The notes under the pieces: model-generated
What the model was told of the DNA's origin: nothing
The model's database searches: none
Seen by the model: the letters and a program-made list of their open reading frames with translations, nothing else
Shown: positions 26,001 through 35,820 of the stretch, one piece after another
Layout of the letters: each line of letters opens with the position of its first letter
How positions within the stretch are numbered: the first letter of the stretch is position 1
Source of the DNA: Methylacidimicrobium tartarophylax
GTDB lineage: Bacteria; Verrucomicrobiota; Verrucomicrobiia; Methylacidiphilales; Methylacidiphilaceae
Assembly (NCBI RefSeq): GCF_902143375.2
Contig: NZ_CABFVA020000004.1
Coordinates: 1 to 54,821 of the forward strand
Reading direction: 5' to 3'
Length of the DNA: 54,821 bases
Program-made: the position numbers and the translations under genes

Positions 26001-27334
26001 GCCTGGAGCGCGAGGATTCTCTTCGCGAACTCCTCCGCGGCCGGCTCCAAGGCCTGGGGCCTGTCTCCGCTCCGGCTCTGGGACTCCCGCTCGCGCTTTC
26101 GGGCGAACAGCTCCTCCCCGCGCTTTCCGCGCTCGAAGCGGAAGGATTTCTCTTTCGCGGCCGCTGGCTCACCGGAGAGGAAAAAGAACAGTGGTGCCCG
26201 CGCGGGTTGCTGGCCCGTATCCATCGTTACGGCCAGGAGCGCCTCCGACGCTCGATCCGACCGGCCTCCGCCTCGGACTTCCTCCGCTTTCTTTTTTCCT
26301 GGCAGAAGCTCTCCCCCGAGGAGCGCATGGCTGGACCGGAGAGCCTCGTCTCCATCCTCGCCCTGCTGGAAGGAGTCTCCGCTCCCCCGGGCAGCTGGGA
26401 GCAGGAGCTTCTCCCGGCCCGGATCGAGGGCTACGATCCAGCCTGGCTCGAACGCGCCTGCCTGGACGGCCGCTTCTTCTGGCATCGCCTGCGCCGCTCC
26501 CAAGAGGAAGGCCGGACGGCTCGCCTGACGTCTTCTTCGCCGATCGCCATCCTGCCACGAGGCAGGCTCCCTCTCTGGATGACCAGAGAACTTTCCGTCC
26601 CAGGCGAACTCTCCCACCGGGCGGAAGCGGTCCTCTCCTACCTCCGGGATCACGGCCCTTCCTTCTTTCCCGACATCCTGGAGGGATGCGGCCCACTCCG
26701 GGGAGAGGCGATTGAAGGCTTGGCGGAGCTTGCCGGAAGCGGCCTGGCCCGCTCCGACGGATTTTCCGGACTTCACCTCTTCCTCCCGGAGCGAGAGCGC
26801 CGAAAGGAGAAGCAGGCACCCGCGGGCCGCTGGTCTCTGACTCCCTCGCCACTCGCCCTCAACGAAGAGGAGCGGGCAGAGGCGATCGGCCGGGTTCTCC
26901 TGCGGCGTTACGGTCTGGTCTTTCGCAAGCTTCTGACTCGGGAGGAAGCTCTTCCTCCTTGGTGGCGGCTTCTGGCCGCCTACCGCCGCCTTGAGGCGCG
27001 CGGCGAGATTCGCGGCGGACGTTTCGTCGCCGGCTTCTCCGGAGAACAGTTCGCCCTCCCCGAGGCGGCAGCCTCTCTGTGGAAGATCCGGGAGCAACCC
27101 GGCACCGGCGGCTGGATCTCGATCTGCGGTGCAGACCCCGCGAACCTGGTCGGCATCGTCACCCCAGGCGAGAGATTGCCCGCTCTTGCCGGCAACCGCC
27201 TCCTCTACCGCGACGGCGAACTCGTTGCCGTTCTGCTCTCCGGAAAGCGCCACTTCCTGCGTCCGCTCGACTCCCACGAAGAATGGGAAGCCACCCAGCG
27301 GCTGCTGCGTCGGGCGGACGCGGAATACAGATAG
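23030..27334 (+). CDS. lhr: Lhr-type superfamily 2 DNA helicase
   Basis: 1434 residues, close to the length of full-size bacterial Lhr. Helicase motifs in order: Q-like TPVQQAAWP, Walker [10 protein letters not shown] (about 38-46), VDEIH (near 163), LSATQRP, then the second RecA domain with [31 protein letters not shown] and [11 protein letters not shown]. The Lhr core winged helix and beta-barrel follow, and a long C-terminal region (about 870-1434) matches the extended Lhr-CTD architecture. It unwinds DNA/RNA hybrids 3' to 5' and takes part in DNA repair. GTG start, AAGGA only a few bases upstream. A solo repeat end sits right after the stop. Confidence 0.95.
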   Translation: MSFHPAVRDWFAKAIGAPTPVQQAAWPLIQSGRPVLLSSPTGSGKTLAAFLGAIDRLVRCGQSGKLADQVSVLYVSPLRALSYDVHRNLLEPLSGIRRELVARGLDAPEIRIAVRTGDTPPSERAQMLRRPPHLLVTTPESLYLLLGSAGGRRLLTTVEAVIVDEIHAVASGKRGAHLSLSLERLSGLNPSFFQRIGLSATQRPIGELARFLTGVPAHDAPSCSIVDLGSRRKRELVIELPPSPLEPVLAAEVWEEIYDRLAELVRSRRTTLVFVNSRRLAERVAHHLTGRLGEESVAAHHGSLSRERRLAAEERLKSGRLSVLVATSSLELGIDVGEIDLVCQLGSPRSIGAFLQRVGRSGHRLGDAIPEGRLFPLSQDDLVECAGLLLAVRKGVLDRLAIPEAPLDVLAQQIVAEVAAGPKEEEALFRMIRRAYPYRRLRREEFLRLVQMLADGYSPRRERSKAFLFRDCAQKRVLPRKGARLAALLNGGSIPDAGDYPVVADPEGITLGTVNEDFAVESLPGDIFALGNTSWRLRKIERGVVRVEDAHGEAPTIPFWLGELPGRSRELSESAGMIRRRVDQWLAEVEGRVPGDAEGIVAGKLQRLVGLSERAARELSSYLAATRSALGVVPHPGHVGIERFFDPCGATQIVIHSPFGSRVNRAWGLALRKRFCRKFNFELQAAATEDAILLSLTHAHSFPLTDILSFLHPESVRSVLIQALLASPMFTVRWRWTTSTALAVPRRRGKGRVPPLLQRMEAEELLGAIFPDAVACLENISGDRECPDHPLVEQTLRDCLSEVMDLSGLEEVLRKLQAGEIVATARDLREPSPAARSILAAHPYSFLDPAPLEERRARALTYSGHLPPAELRQLSFADPIAVRRVQEEAWPDPEDPDQMEDALLLLGFLTLREGREGRPKQLRGSPQRPERSWEPLLQELVKAGRAIAFRCRPDRNDFLWSSPAWLAHWKALFPQGEIVLGAKTPLPDAACLEREDSLRELLRGRLQGLGPVSAPALGLPLALSGEQLLPALSALEAEGFLFRGRWLTGEEKEQWCPRGLLARIHRYGQERLRRSIRPASASDFLRFLFSWQKLSPEERMAGPESLVSILALLEGVSAPPGSWEQELLPARIEGYDPAWLERACLDGRFFWHRLRRSQEEGRTARLTSSSPIAILPRGRLPLWMTRELSVPGELSHRAEAVLSYLRDHGPSFFPDILEGCGPLRGEAIEGLAELAGSGLARSDGFSGLHLFLPERERRKEKQAPAGRWSLTPSPLALNEEERAEAIGRVLLRRYGLVFRKLLTREEALPPWWRLLAAYRRLEARGEIRGGRFVAGFSGEQFALPEAAASLWKIREQPGTGGWISICGADPANLVGIVTPGERLPALAGNRLLYRDGELVAVLLSGKRHFLRPLDSHEEWEATQRLLRRADAEYR

Positions 27335-27337
27335 GGA

Positions 27338-27355
27338 ACCTGCCTGTCTCACACA
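27338..27355 (-). repeat. Solo terminal motif of the structured repeat (fragment H)
   Basis: ACCTGCCTGTCTCACACA matches the terminal inverted repeat (CCTGCNTGTCTCACA). It begins four bases after the lhr stop codon. No second end or core is present nearby. Confidence 0.55.
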
Positions 27356-27379
27356 GCGGCCATCCCGCCGGAAAAGGAG

Positions 27380-27985
27380 TTACCGCGATCGACTCGAATC
27401 CTTTCTTCCGATCGCCAGGGCTTGCCGAATCCTCGGCAGCTCCAAGGAGAACTCCGGCAAAAGCGACGTCTGCAACGTATCGTCGAAGCTTTTGACCACA
27501 ACCGGCTTCTCCGGATCTTCCCCGAAGCGGTAGATGCGCACCGTCTCTTCCCGCCAGTCGAAGATCCAATATTCTCGAATCCCCGCCGCGCGATAGATCT
27601 CCACCTTGTCCACCAGGTCGATCTTCTCCGTCGAGAAAGAGAGAATTTCGACCACCAGAGCCGGGATCACCCCTTGCTGGACGTTCGCCGTCCTCTCTAC
27701 TCTGTCTAGCTGGTCGTTTGGGATATAGCAGAGATCGGGCACCACCCCTTCGCGTTCCGCATCCAGGATCTCCGGGAAGGAAAAGGCGACGTTGCGCCGC
27801 ACGATGCCGGAGGGATGGGCGGCGAGATAACTCCTGAGCTTCCACTCGATCTCTCCTGCCAAGCTGCTATTGCCCCAAGCTTCCTCCGTCATGACCAGAT
27901 TCCCGTGGATCAGCTCCCAATGTTCTCCCTCGGGAGTCGCCAGCCAGTCCTTCACCGTAGATGGGCCGAGAGTCGTCGTCGGCAT
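27380..27985 (-). CDS. Uma2-family (DUF820) putative restriction-endonuclease-fold protein
   Basis: 201 residues. HWELIHGNLVMTEE near residues 22-35, VPDLCYIPN, and the PD-(D/E)xK-like core PALVVEILSFSTEKIDLVDKVEIYRAAGIREYWIFD give the Uma2 signature. The Asp of VPD, the Glu of VVEI and the Lys of LVDKVE could form a nuclease site. Uma2 genes are abundant in cyanobacteria and some other phyla, and their function is unknown. Stand-alone; converges on lhr. Confidence 0.9.
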   Translation of the reverse strand: MPTTTLGPSTVKDWLATPEGEHWELIHGNLVMTEEAWGNSSLAGEIEWKLRSYLAAHPSGIVRRNVAFSFPEILDAEREGVVPDLCYIPNDQLDRVERTANVQQGVIPALVVEILSFSTEKIDLVDKVEIYRAAGIREYWIFDWREETVRIYRFGEDPEKPVVVKSFDDTLQTSLLPEFSLELPRIRQALAIGRKDSSRSR

Positions 27986-28072
27986 GATGGCCTCCTTGCT
28001 GCTGCCTTCACGAGGATACCGCGCCCAGGGCGCATCGCAAGCGGGCGCTCCGGCGAACCGATGCCCGCTTCG

Positions 28073-28504
28073 CTACCGGGGAGCGCCTGAGGGGCGGCGG
28101 CTCATCATCGTATATGCTTGGATGTCGCGAACCGTATCCGACCAGTAGCGCGGGAGAGAAGAGGCGACGGCAATCTCCCCAAAGGAGTTTCGGGGGAAAT
28201 CGGCTGTCATCTCGAAGCTACCGCAATAGCTGGTCGTAGGACGTCCCTCCGGCGAAAGCCCGATCGCGCTCACCGAGGTGGTCCACCTCACTGCAACACC
28301 ACACCGATAGATTCGGCTCGGAACCATTGAAAGCACGCTCACCCGAACCAGCGGGATCGCTTGGAGAGCCTCGGCAAACTGCCGCTTGTCCTGCTCGGTC
28401 ACCAGCGGGCAACTCTCCTGAGGAGCACAGGAAGCCATCGGCAGCACGGCAGCCGTTAAGAGCGCCGATCGAAGGAAAATACCCGCCATGAAGGTTGTCC
28501 GCAT
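28073..28504 (-). CDS. Putative exported lipoprotein of unknown function
   Basis: About 143 residues from ATG 28504 (28555 is possible but extends over the divergent gene's upstream region). Hydrophobic SALLTAAVLPMASC ends in a marginal lipobox MASC. The mature part is about 120 residues with four Cys and no domain I know. Located between Uma2 and a divergent SDR gene. Confidence 0.5.
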   Translation of the reverse strand: MRTTFMAGIFLRSALLTAAVLPMASCAPQESCPLVTEQDKRQFAEALQAIPLVRVSVLSMVPSRIYRCGVAVRWTTSVSAIGLSPEGRPTTSYCGSFEMTADFPRNSFGEIAVASSLPRYWSDTVRDIQAYTMMSRRPSGAPR

Positions 28505-28622
28505 CGTCTGACCAAGGGTGAGGCTACTGTGCTCCGATGCTGATTTCGATGGCAAAAAGAGTAAAGGGCTTTCTCGACAGCTTCAAAGCCGCTTTGTTAC
28601 GTTTTTGGAAACAAGGAGCCGC

Positions 28623-29372
28623 ATGAAGCCTCTATCCCGAAAGACCGCGATCGTCACCGGAGCATCGAGCGGCATCGGCCAAGCCACCGCCCTCGCTCTT
28701 GCGCGCGAAGGCGCGAACGTCGTGGCCACCGCCCGCCGCTTCGACCGCGTCGAGGATCTCAGCCGGCGGATCGAGCAGGAAGGGGGAAGCTCTCTGCCCC
28801 TACGCTGCGATGTCCGGGAGCCGAAGGAAGTAGAAAACGTTGTCGACGTGGCATGCAAGCGCTTTGGGGGCGTGGATATTCTTGTGGCGAACGCGGGCAT
28901 CATGCCGCTCTCCCTCATGCGGCATCTGCACGTTGCGGAATGGATGGCCACGGTCGACGTCAATATCAAAGGGGTTCTCAGCAGCATCGCCGCGGTTCTT
29001 CCCGTATTTCTGGAGCAGAAGAGCGGTCACATCGTCACCCTCTCCTCGGTCGCCGGAAGAAAGCTCTTTCCCGGGAGTGCGGTCTATTGCGCCTCCAAGT
29101 ATGCCGTCCGCGCTCTCTCCGAAGGGCTGCGGATGGAGCTCTCCCCCTCCGATCAGATTCGGGTCACGATCATCGAGCCCGGCGCGGTCATGACCGAGCT
29201 CCTGGGAACCATCACCGATCCAGAGGCCCTGCAAGGAATCCGGGAGAACTTCCAAGAAGGCAAGGCGCTCCGAGCCGAGGACATCGCCTCGGCGATCCTC
29301 TACGCCGTCACGCAGCCGCCGCACGTCAATGTCAACGAGATCCTGATCCGGCCCACCTTCCAGGAGCTTTAG
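28623..29372 (+). CDS. Short-chain dehydrogenase/reductase (clan CD-like)
   Basis: 249 residues. KTAIVTGASSGIGQATALAL (TGxxxGIG at residues 12-18), LVANAGIMP (NAG), catalytic SSVAGRKLFPGSAVYCASKYAV (S, YxxxK) and IIEPGAVMTELLG are all intact, so it should be an active NAD(P)-dependent reductase. It resembles the YdfG/serine-dehydrogenase-like group. AAGGAG seven bases before ATG 28623 fixes the start. The substrate is unknown. Confidence 0.92.
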   Translation: MKPLSRKTAIVTGASSGIGQATALALAREGANVVATARRFDRVEDLSRRIEQEGGSSLPLRCDVREPKEVENVVDVACKRFGGVDILVANAGIMPLSLMRHLHVAEWMATVDVNIKGVLSSIAAVLPVFLEQKSGHIVTLSSVAGRKLFPGSAVYCASKYAVRALSEGLRMELSPSDQIRVTIIEPGAVMTELLGTITDPEALQGIRENFQEGKALRAEDIASAILYAVTQPPHVNVNEILIRPTFQEL

Positions 29373-29375
29373 CGG

Positions 29376-31943
29376 TCAGGGTCCCGGAACGATCTCCACC
29401 TCGGTGGCCTGGCTGACCTGCTGGGGAACCGCAACGTCAAAGAAAAGGTTGCGGGAAATCACCGCCTGCCGCACTCCGCGCTCCAGTTCGATTCCCACCG
29501 TTTCATGCTCGAACCAGTTGTGATCGACCACTAGATCTCTTGCCACCACGGCGGCGGCCGGACCGGCTCCCGGCCTCGGCCCGACCAGGATGCGATGGCC
29601 GAAGGCCAGCCGGTTCCTGCGAAAGACCACTCCGCGCACAAGCTCGAAAGGGCTGGCAAAACGCTCTCCGATCTCCCCACCTGCCAGCAGGCCGAGCATT
29701 CCATGCTCGGGAATCGGAGGGGCGCCGGCGGAGACTTCCCCATAGCGGACCGAGACATCCAGGACGTTTTCGAGAAATTGAAGGAAGGTTCCGGAGCTTT
29801 GCCAAATGCCCGAACTCCGTCGCACCGTGTTCGCGTCGAACACCGCATCGTAGAGATCCCCCTGACCGACGAAGAGGCCGTTGGGATCCTCCGCCTCGTT
29901 GCCGAAAAAGATCCCATTCCCCTGCAGCTGGTGAAGGAGGATCTGGCTCGTCGGATCGGGAGCGACATCCCAGTCGCGATCGACCGTGAGGCGATCCGCC
30001 TGCGTCTGGGTAACGGTCCGGACTTGGCCTGCGCCCCGCCCGCTGACGATTTGCGCATCGAGCCCCGCGTAGTCGCCGGGGAGCTTGTCCACGAGAAAGA
30101 GTTCCTTCCCGGAGCTCCGGACGACCTCGGAAAGGAGAGGAGGGAGATATCCCCCGATTTCAACCCAATTGGGAATCTCCGATCCGGAGTCTGGAGCCCA
30201 TGCCAAAACGATCGACTGATCGGTGTTATCCCGTACCGGAATCCAACTCTCCGAGCCATCCGACTTCTCGATCCTCACTCCGGCACCCCGAAGCTCTCCC
30301 GGAGCCAGATGCTCGCGGCGCAGCGAGATCGTCTTTCCCTGCATCCTCTCCACCAGGAACCATCGGACAGGAAGGCCCTTTTTTCCCAGCCACATTCCAC
30401 GCAAGGGCTCGCCCCGAAAAGTCAACGCCATCCGATCGCCGCGCCCGAAGTCGCTGAAGGTATTGTGGGCAACCACAAAGAAGCGGCAGCCGTCCAGGTG
30501 GCCTCGAAGGACGCTGCCGTCAGCCACCCAGTTGTCGAGCAGAGCCAGGTAGCGCCCCCCCACGGCGGTGTGACAGAGAGCCCCCATCGGATTGGAAAAA
30601 TCATTGTCGACGATGCGGCCGTTCCGGAGATCGAGTAGGCGGTGGCGCATCCCAATGAACTCGCAGCCGGAGATTTCCACGTTTCGAACGCCTCCCAAAA
30701 AGAGGGAGAGTTCTTCGTCCTCTCGTCCCGCCAGGCCCCATCGTCCCAGGGCCCACTGCGGATCCTTCTGGGGCTCCCGGCCAGGAGAGCCGGCGAACGG
30801 AAGATAATCGATCCGCATATTTCGCAAAAAGAGATCCCGGGTCTCCCAAGGAGCGGTGGCCCCCCTCTTTCGAAGTGCGGTGGGAATCTCCGCTTCCGCT
30901 AGATCAGCCGGAAGGAGACGATCGGCGAGAACCGAAAGGTCGAGCAGCACCCTTCGTGCGTTGCGCACCAAAAGCGAGAGCCCTTCGATCGCATATTGGC
31001 CGTTGCCGTAGAGCACGGCGGGAAGAAACTCGCTTGGCGAGAGAGGAGCGCTCTGCGGCCATTTCAACCAGGTGAAGTCCTTCCCGTCTCCTTCCAGCAA
31101 GGTCTTGGCCGGAAGGAAAAAGGCTTCCCGGACCGCATAGGTGCCCGCCGGCAGGTAGACGATGCCCCCACCCGCCTTTTCGGCTGCGGCCAAGGCCTTG
31201 CGCAGCGCGGCGGAATCGTCGGACACGCCGTCTCCTTTGGCTCCAAACTCGCGCACGTCGAAGAGGGTCGAAGGCCAGCTCTCCGCCGCTTTGACGACGA
31301 GCGTCGCCCCACCCCCCCAACCCCATTCCCCTCCGTGGCCATTATGGACCCAGATCTCATAAGTTCCGGCGGGAAGCTCCTCGGGCAGACGGACCGAGAG
31401 GCGATACCGCTCCGCGTGCAGAGGCACGACCGCAGTCGACTTGCCGGTCCGGCTCTCCCGGAGCAAGAGACGCGCCTTCTCCGCGTCCTCCTCCTCGAGA
31501 ACGAAGTTCCGTCCGAAGATCTCGATCTCGCTCCCGGCGGTCGCCTCGTTTTCCACTAAGCCCGGGAGCAACCGTTTCGGCTGGCTCCACTCGGGCTTCG
31601 GGCGATTGAGGAGGATCTTTTCCCCCTCCACTTCCACGGCAAACAGACCTGGCGCAAAGGCTCCCGGAATGGCGACCTTGATCGCGGCGGAGGAGGCCTG
31701 CTGCACAGGCACGGAGACCGCCATCGAAGGAGTCGGAGGAAACCCGCTCCTCGGCTCCTTGGGCTCTCCGTCCTCCAAGGGCCAGGTCGCGATCGACCGA
31801 ATCCCTCCCAGATCCCCTCCGTAGAGAAGCGCCATCTCCCTCGGAAAGATCGGCTCCGAAACCCAGAAGATCTTCGCCGCGCGGGCCGAATCGCCCAAAC
31901 AGAGAAAAAAGAGAGCAAGCGCCAGAGAGCCAAGCCGGGCCAT
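29376..31943 (-). CDS. Secreted pectate-lyase-fold (right-handed beta-helix) protein
   Basis: 855 residues with a signal peptide (ALALFFLCLGDSARA). Residues about 25-130 look like one Ig-like domain. About 135-220 resemble an IPT/TIG-like domain (GSEIEIFGRNFVLEEED, then AGTYEIWVHNGHG). From 228 the Pectate_lyase_3 entry FDVREFGAKGDGVSDDSAALRKAL appears, the mark of GH28/GH55-related beta-helix proteins, followed by repeated short strands (ISGCEFIG, IVDNDFSN, VVAHNTFSDF, VDHNWFEHE). This fits extracellular or periplasmic polysaccharide binding or cleavage. The stop codon lies four bases from the convergent SDR stop. Confidence 0.82.
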   Translation of the reverse strand: MARLGSLALALFFLCLGDSARAAKIFWVSEPIFPREMALLYGGDLGGIRSIATWPLEDGEPKEPRSGFPPTPSMAVSVPVQQASSAAIKVAIPGAFAPGLFAVEVEGEKILLNRPKPEWSQPKRLLPGLVENEATAGSEIEIFGRNFVLEEEDAEKARLLLRESRTGKSTAVVPLHAERYRLSVRLPEELPAGTYEIWVHNGHGGEWGWGGGATLVVKAAESWPSTLFDVREFGAKGDGVSDDSAALRKALAAAEKAGGGIVYLPAGTYAVREAFFLPAKTLLEGDGKDFTWLKWPQSAPLSPSEFLPAVLYGNGQYAIEGLSLLVRNARRVLLDLSVLADRLLPADLAEAEIPTALRKRGATAPWETRDLFLRNMRIDYLPFAGSPGREPQKDPQWALGRWGLAGREDEELSLFLGGVRNVEISGCEFIGMRHRLLDLRNGRIVDNDFSNPMGALCHTAVGGRYLALLDNWVADGSVLRGHLDGCRFFVVAHNTFSDFGRGDRMALTFRGEPLRGMWLGKKGLPVRWFLVERMQGKTISLRREHLAPGELRGAGVRIEKSDGSESWIPVRDNTDQSIVLAWAPDSGSEIPNWVEIGGYLPPLLSEVVRSSGKELFLVDKLPGDYAGLDAQIVSGRGAGQVRTVTQTQADRLTVDRDWDVAPDPTSQILLHQLQGNGIFFGNEAEDPNGLFVGQGDLYDAVFDANTVRRSSGIWQSSGTFLQFLENVLDVSVRYGEVSAGAPPIPEHGMLGLLAGGEIGERFASPFELVRGVVFRRNRLAFGHRILVGPRPGAGPAAAVVARDLVVDHNWFEHETVGIELERGVRQAVISRNLFFDVAVPQQVSQATEVEIVPGP

Positions 31944-32076
31944 TCTGCCTGCCAGACTGCCTCAAGCGGCACCGTGCAGCAAGTGGTTCCCGTTCGGGCT
32001 CTGCTTCGAAGAGTTGCAATTCGTCCGTCCTGCGGACAAAAAGAGAATGCGTCTCTTTGGCACCGGACTTGTTTTG

Positions 32077-32895
32077 ATGGCAGACAACGACTCTTCTCCC
32101 TTCGCCATCCAGACGCACGATCTCACCCGCCGCTTCGGCCTTTATTGCGCCGTCGATCACCTCTCCCTGCAGGTCCGGGCCGGGGCCATCTTCGCCCTTC
32201 TCGGCCCAAACGGTTCGGGAAAGACAACGACCGTACGCATGCTCACAAGCCTGCTTCCCCCTTCATCGGGAACGGCATCAATCGACGGCCACGACGTCGT
32301 CCGGGACCCGACTGCCGTCCGCGCCCGCATCGGCTATGTCCCCCAAATGCTCTCCGCCGATCCCGATTTGACCGGCTATGAGAACCTCTGGATCGGCGCC
32401 AAGCTCTACCGGATCCCCCGCTCGGAGCGGCGCGGACGGATCGAGGAAGCCCTGGATTTCATGGGGATCGAGCAGGCCGGTGAACTTGTTCGCCACTATT
32501 CCGGCGGGATGACCCGCCGCCTCGAGATCGCGCAATCGCTCGTTAGCCGCCCCAGGGTGCTCTTCCTGGACGAGCCGACGGCGGGACTCGATCCCGCTGC
32601 CCGTCGAACGCTCTGGTGCCACTTACGGGAGCTTCGGCAGCAGTGGAAGATGACGATTTTTCTCACCACCCATTACATGGAAGAGGCAAGCGAGCTCTGT
32701 GAGACCGTCGGCTTTCTCCGATCGGGAAGACTCGTAAATCTCGGCTCTCCCGAGGAGCTCTGTTCTGCGCAAGGCGGACGAAGGAGCCTGGAAGAGGTCT
32801 TTCTGGAGATCGCGGGCGAGCCCCACCCCTCCTCAGGCAACCGGTATGCGGAGGTGCGCCGCACCCGAAAGGCGATCCGCAGACATGGCGGCTAA
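32077..32895 (+). CDS. ABC transporter ATP-binding protein (DrrA/NodI-type)
   Basis: About 272 residues. Walker A LLGPNGSGKTTTVRM, Q-loop YVPQMLSADPDLTGYENL, signature HYSGGMTRRLEIAQSL, Walker B RVLFLDEPTAGLDP and H-loop LTTHYMEEASELC are complete. This subfamily powers ABC-2 exporters for drugs, polysaccharides or lipids. The permease gene overlaps its 3' end by 11 bases. The start is uncertain (ATG 32077, ATG 32047 or 32014; none has a good ribosome site). The C-terminus is basic (RRTRKAIRRHGG). Confidence 0.92.
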   Translation: MADNDSSPFAIQTHDLTRRFGLYCAVDHLSLQVRAGAIFALLGPNGSGKTTTVRMLTSLLPPSSGTASIDGHDVVRDPTAVRARIGYVPQMLSADPDLTGYENLWIGAKLYRIPRSERRGRIEEALDFMGIEQAGELVRHYSGGMTRRLEIAQSLVSRPRVLFLDEPTAGLDPAARRTLWCHLRELRQQWKMTIFLTTHYMEEASELCETVGFLRSGRLVNLGSPEELCSAQGGRRSLEEVFLEIAGEPHPSSGNRYAEVRRTRKAIRRHGG

Positions 32896-33679
32896 CCACG
32901 GCGCTGAGCTACTCGCTTCCTGGGATCAGACCTCGGCGATCGCCGAAGCGGAGCTCCGAAAGCTTCGCCACGATCCGATCGAGCTCTTTACCCGGATCGT
33001 CCAACCGCTCCTCTGGCTCCTGATCTTCGGCAAAGTCATGGACCGGATCCGCGCGATTCCCACCGGCGGCCTTCCCTACCTTGATTTTTTGGCACCCGGC
33101 ATCCTCGCCCAGAGCGCCCTCTTTATCTCGATCTTTTATGGCCTCTCCGCGATCTGGGAGAGGGATTCAGGAGTGCTCACCCGCTACCTGGTGAGTCCTG
33201 CACCCCGCTGGACTCTCGTGCTGGGGAAGGCGCTCGGGGGAGGGGTCCGCAGCCTCTCGCAAGCGATCGTGATCTTCGGCCTGGCGGCGGCCCTGGGAGT
33301 CCAGATCCGCTGGCAGCCGGGCGCGATTCTCGCGATCCTGGCCTTCACGCTTCTTGGTTCCGCGCTCTTCTCCACCCTATCTCTGATCGTCGCCTGCCTC
33401 GTCAAGACGAGGGAACGGCTCATGGGCATCGGCCAGCTCCTGACCATGCCCCTTTTCTTCGCCAGCAATGCGATCTATCCCCTCCACCTCATGCCCGGCT
33501 GGCTCCGCGTCCTCTCCCACATCAACCCCTTGACCTACCTGGTCGATGCCCTGCGCACCCTTATGCTCGCCCAGGCGCACAGCGCAGTCGGCTTGGCAAC
33601 CGACCTAGCGGTGCTGACCCTCACCCTGACTCTGCTGATCCTCCTTGCCGCGAAGCTCTATCCCCGGATCTTGGTCTAA
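32885..33679 (+). CDS. ABC-2 type exporter permease
   Basis: 264 residues with six hydrophobic segments. The core motif is ERDSGVLTRYLVSPAPRWTLVLGKALGGGVRS, and the later FASNAIYPLHLMPGWLRVLSHINPLTYLVDALR is the ABC-2 signature of NodJ/DrrB-like permeases. Works with the ATPase encoded immediately upstream, overlapping by 11 bases (ATGGCGGCTAA). Inner membrane. Cargo unknown; the two following genes suggest no specific cargo. Confidence 0.92.
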   Translation: MAANHGAELLASWDQTSAIAEAELRKLRHDPIELFTRIVQPLLWLLIFGKVMDRIRAIPTGGLPYLDFLAPGILAQSALFISIFYGLSAIWERDSGVLTRYLVSPAPRWTLVLGKALGGGVRSLSQAIVIFGLAAALGVQIRWQPGAILAILAFTLLGSALFSTLSLIVACLVKTRERLMGIGQLLTMPLFFASNAIYPLHLMPGWLRVLSHINPLTYLVDALRTLMLAQAHSAVGLATDLAVLTLTLTLLILLAAKLYPRILV

Positions 33680-33758
33680 ACTGCCCGGGAAGTAATCGAC
33701 CCTTTTTCTGATTTTCCGGCTCGCAACTTGCCCGCGCTTGCCTTTCGATCTTCTCCGT

Positions 33759-34166
33759 ATGCTCACCCACGACCTCTGCTCCCGTTCCGCCTCCCCGCAT
33801 CCCGCGCTCCATCCAAAGCCGTCCGGTTGGCGCAAAGCGGCATGCATTCTCCTTTTTGCCGCACCTCTCTTTATCTCTTTCGGCTGCAGCGCGGAACAGG
33901 AAGCGGCCACGGCCGAGGACCGAATCGCCGAGTACCGGCGCCATCCTTCGGAAAGGACGAAGCAGGCGGCCGCGCAAGCCTTGGCCAACTTCGACGAAGC
34001 GCTCCGCCGTCGGGAGAAGGAGACCCTGAAGGGCAACCAGTCGCCCAAGCAGGCGGCCGAGCTTGCCAAGCTCGAGCTCAAGCGCGCTCAGCTCGGCATC
34101 GACTTCACAAAAGCAAAGGTCGACGCGTTTGCCAACGGGATGCAAAAGGCTTTCGAGGATAGATAG
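33759..34166 (+). CDS. Putative lipoprotein with charged helical body
   Basis: About 135 residues. A hydrophobic export segment ACILLFAAPLFISFGC ends in a Cys with a weak lipobox (SFGC). The rest is highly charged and helical (AEDRIAEYRRHPSERTKQAAAQALANFDEALRRREKET). No family recognised. It lies between the ABC-2 permease and the FAD oxidoreductase on the same strand, with the oxidoreductase starting one base after its stop, so it is probably in the same operon. Confidence 0.6.
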   Translation: MLTHDLCSRSASPHPALHPKPSGWRKAACILLFAAPLFISFGCSAEQEAATAEDRIAEYRRHPSERTKQAAAQALANFDEALRRREKETLKGNQSPKQAAELAKLELKRAQLGIDFTKAKVDAFANGMQKAFEDR

Positions 34167-35327
34167 GTGATGGCCAAAGGAGTCGACTTCCTGGTCGTCG
34201 GCGGAGGAATCGCCGGCTTGACCACCGCGTTTCACCTTGCCGAGAAGGGCTGTTCGGTCGTTCTCCTGGAACGGGAGAGTCAGCCGGCCTTCCACTCCAC
34301 CGGACGCTCGGCCGTCTTCTTTCGGGGAAGCCATGGGAGAGCACCCGTCCGCGCTCTCTGCCGAGCCAGTCGGCCATTCTTCGAGCATCCGCCGGAGACT
34401 CTTTCGGAGCGCAAGCTCGCCGCTCCCCGGGATGCCCTCTTCCTCGCTTCCGCGGTCGATCTCCCTGCCTTGGCTTCCTTCTTGGAAGGCATGAACGCCC
34501 ATGGCACCGTGGTGGAATTCCTTACACCGGAGGAGGCCTGTGCGCAGGTGCCCGTCCTACGGCCCGCATTCGTCGGAGGAGCCGCGCGGGAGACGGGGGG
34601 AATGGATATCGATCTTCCCGCTCTCCTTCGGGCCTTGCAGGAAGGGCTCGTGCGGCAAGATGGATGCATCCGTCTCAATGCGGACGCGCAGGAGATAGCG
34701 AGGAGTGGCTCCCTTTGGCGGGTTCGGACTCCGGCCGGCGACTTTGCAGCCCCGTTCCTCGTCAATGCGACGGGAGCTTGGTGTGACGAGGTTGCTCGCG
34801 CGGCGGGGGCGGCACCGATCGGGATCGTGCCGAAACGGAGAACGGTGATGACTTTTCGACCCGATGCCCAAACCGATATCGCACGATGGCCGATGGTTCT
34901 CGAGGTAAGAGAACGGTTCTATTTCCGGCCCTGGGGAGAAGAGATCCTCGCTTCCCCCGCCGACCAGACCCCGGTTCCGCCCTGCGACGTTCAGCCCCAG
35001 GAAACCGACTGCCGAATCCTCCTCCAACGGTTGGCCGAGGCCACGACCCTTCGGCTCGATTCGGATTTTCTCCTCCGCCGGTGGGCAGGGCTCCGTTCCT
35101 TCGTTCCGGACGAATCCCCGGTCATCGGCTGGGATCCCGATCTCCCCGGCTTCTTTTGGGTGGCCGCGCTCGGGGGGTTCGGAATCGAGACCTCCCCGGC
35201 GGTCGGAGCGATCGCGGCCGCACTCCTGACCGGCGCCCCGTTCCCTCCGCGTGTCGCCGCCGAAGGCGTTTCCGAAAGGGACTTCACTCCCAAACGGATC
35301 CGAATCCAACGGAACGATCCGCAATAA
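34167..35327 (+). CDS. FAD-dependent oxidoreductase, DAO/glycine oxidase family
   Basis: 386 residues. The N-terminal dinucleotide-binding motif FLVVGGGIAGLTTAFHLAEKGCSVVLLERE (about 8-37) binds FAD. The DAO fold continues with TGRSAVFFRG, VNATGAWCDEVARAAG and, at the C-terminus, WAGLRSFVPDESPVIGWDPDLPGFFWVAALGGFGIETSPAVG, the family's FAD-pyrophosphate loop. It likely oxidises a D-amino acid, glycine or sarcosine-like amine. Starts GTG 34167 or ATG 34170; GAGG lies a few bases upstream inside the previous gene. Confidence 0.92.
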   Translation: MMAKGVDFLVVGGGIAGLTTAFHLAEKGCSVVLLERESQPAFHSTGRSAVFFRGSHGRAPVRALCRASRPFFEHPPETLSERKLAAPRDALFLASAVDLPALASFLEGMNAHGTVVEFLTPEEACAQVPVLRPAFVGGAARETGGMDIDLPALLRALQEGLVRQDGCIRLNADAQEIARSGSLWRVRTPAGDFAAPFLVNATGAWCDEVARAAGAAPIGIVPKRRTVMTFRPDAQTDIARWPMVLEVRERFYFRPWGEEILASPADQTPVPPCDVQPQETDCRILLQRLAEATTLRLDSDFLLRRWAGLRSFVPDESPVIGWDPDLPGFFWVAALGGFGIETSPAVGAIAAALLTGAPFPPRVAAEGVSERDFTPKRIRIQRNDPQ

Positions 35328-35390
35328 GGCACTCTCGCGACCACGCCTTCGATGCCGTTCTTCAGGAAGCGTGGCAGGGAGCTAGACTCA

Positions 35391-35552
35391 CTACCAGTCG
35401 CCGGAGGAAAAGACGCCGAACCGGTTTGTCAGAACGAACCAGAAGGTCAGGACCATGATGAGGAGCGCCAGAATGATGAAGACCAAGATCGGGCGAAAAT
35501 TTGTATCGTTTTCGTCTCCTTCCGAAAACGGCCATTTGGGATTTCCGACCAT
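35391..35552 (-). CDS. Small single-span membrane protein, 53 residues
   Basis: From ATG 35552: a polar N-terminus with WPFSEGDENDTNF, one strong transmembrane helix (PILVFIILALLIMVLTFWFVL) and a short tail. The upstream extension of the frame has no membrane or protein-like character, so the inner start is preferred. Such small proteins can be subunits of larger complexes; none is encoded here. Function unknown. The 268 bases to the next gene (35553-35820) hold no supported gene. Confidence 0.5.
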   Translation of the reverse strand: MVGNPKWPFSEGDENDTNFRPILVFIILALLIMVLTFWFVLTNRFGVFSSGDW

Positions 35553-35820
35553 TGGACATAGCATAGCAGCAGTTCCGCAGTTACAAACAGAGGAATTGCC
35601 AATGCCCGAAAGATCACCGATCCGCATACCAAGGACCTGACGATCGCCATCCGGCCGGTTTCCGGACACCGCCCGCGCCGGGTCGGTCTCCTGCTCGCGA
35701 AGGTCGATCTGCACCGCCACCCTTTTGAGCCTATAGGTCGCACTTGGTGAGCTATGCGGCTAGAGCCCCAGATCAAGTTTGCCGGAACCGAGCGGCTTGT
35801 GCGATTTTGCAGGAGAGTCC

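Noticed and set aside
35553-35820. Start-less open stretch (ARKITDPHTKDLTIAIRPV) upstream of the four-helix protein
   Set aside because: No start codon and no recognised family; could be a gene remnant but not supportable.
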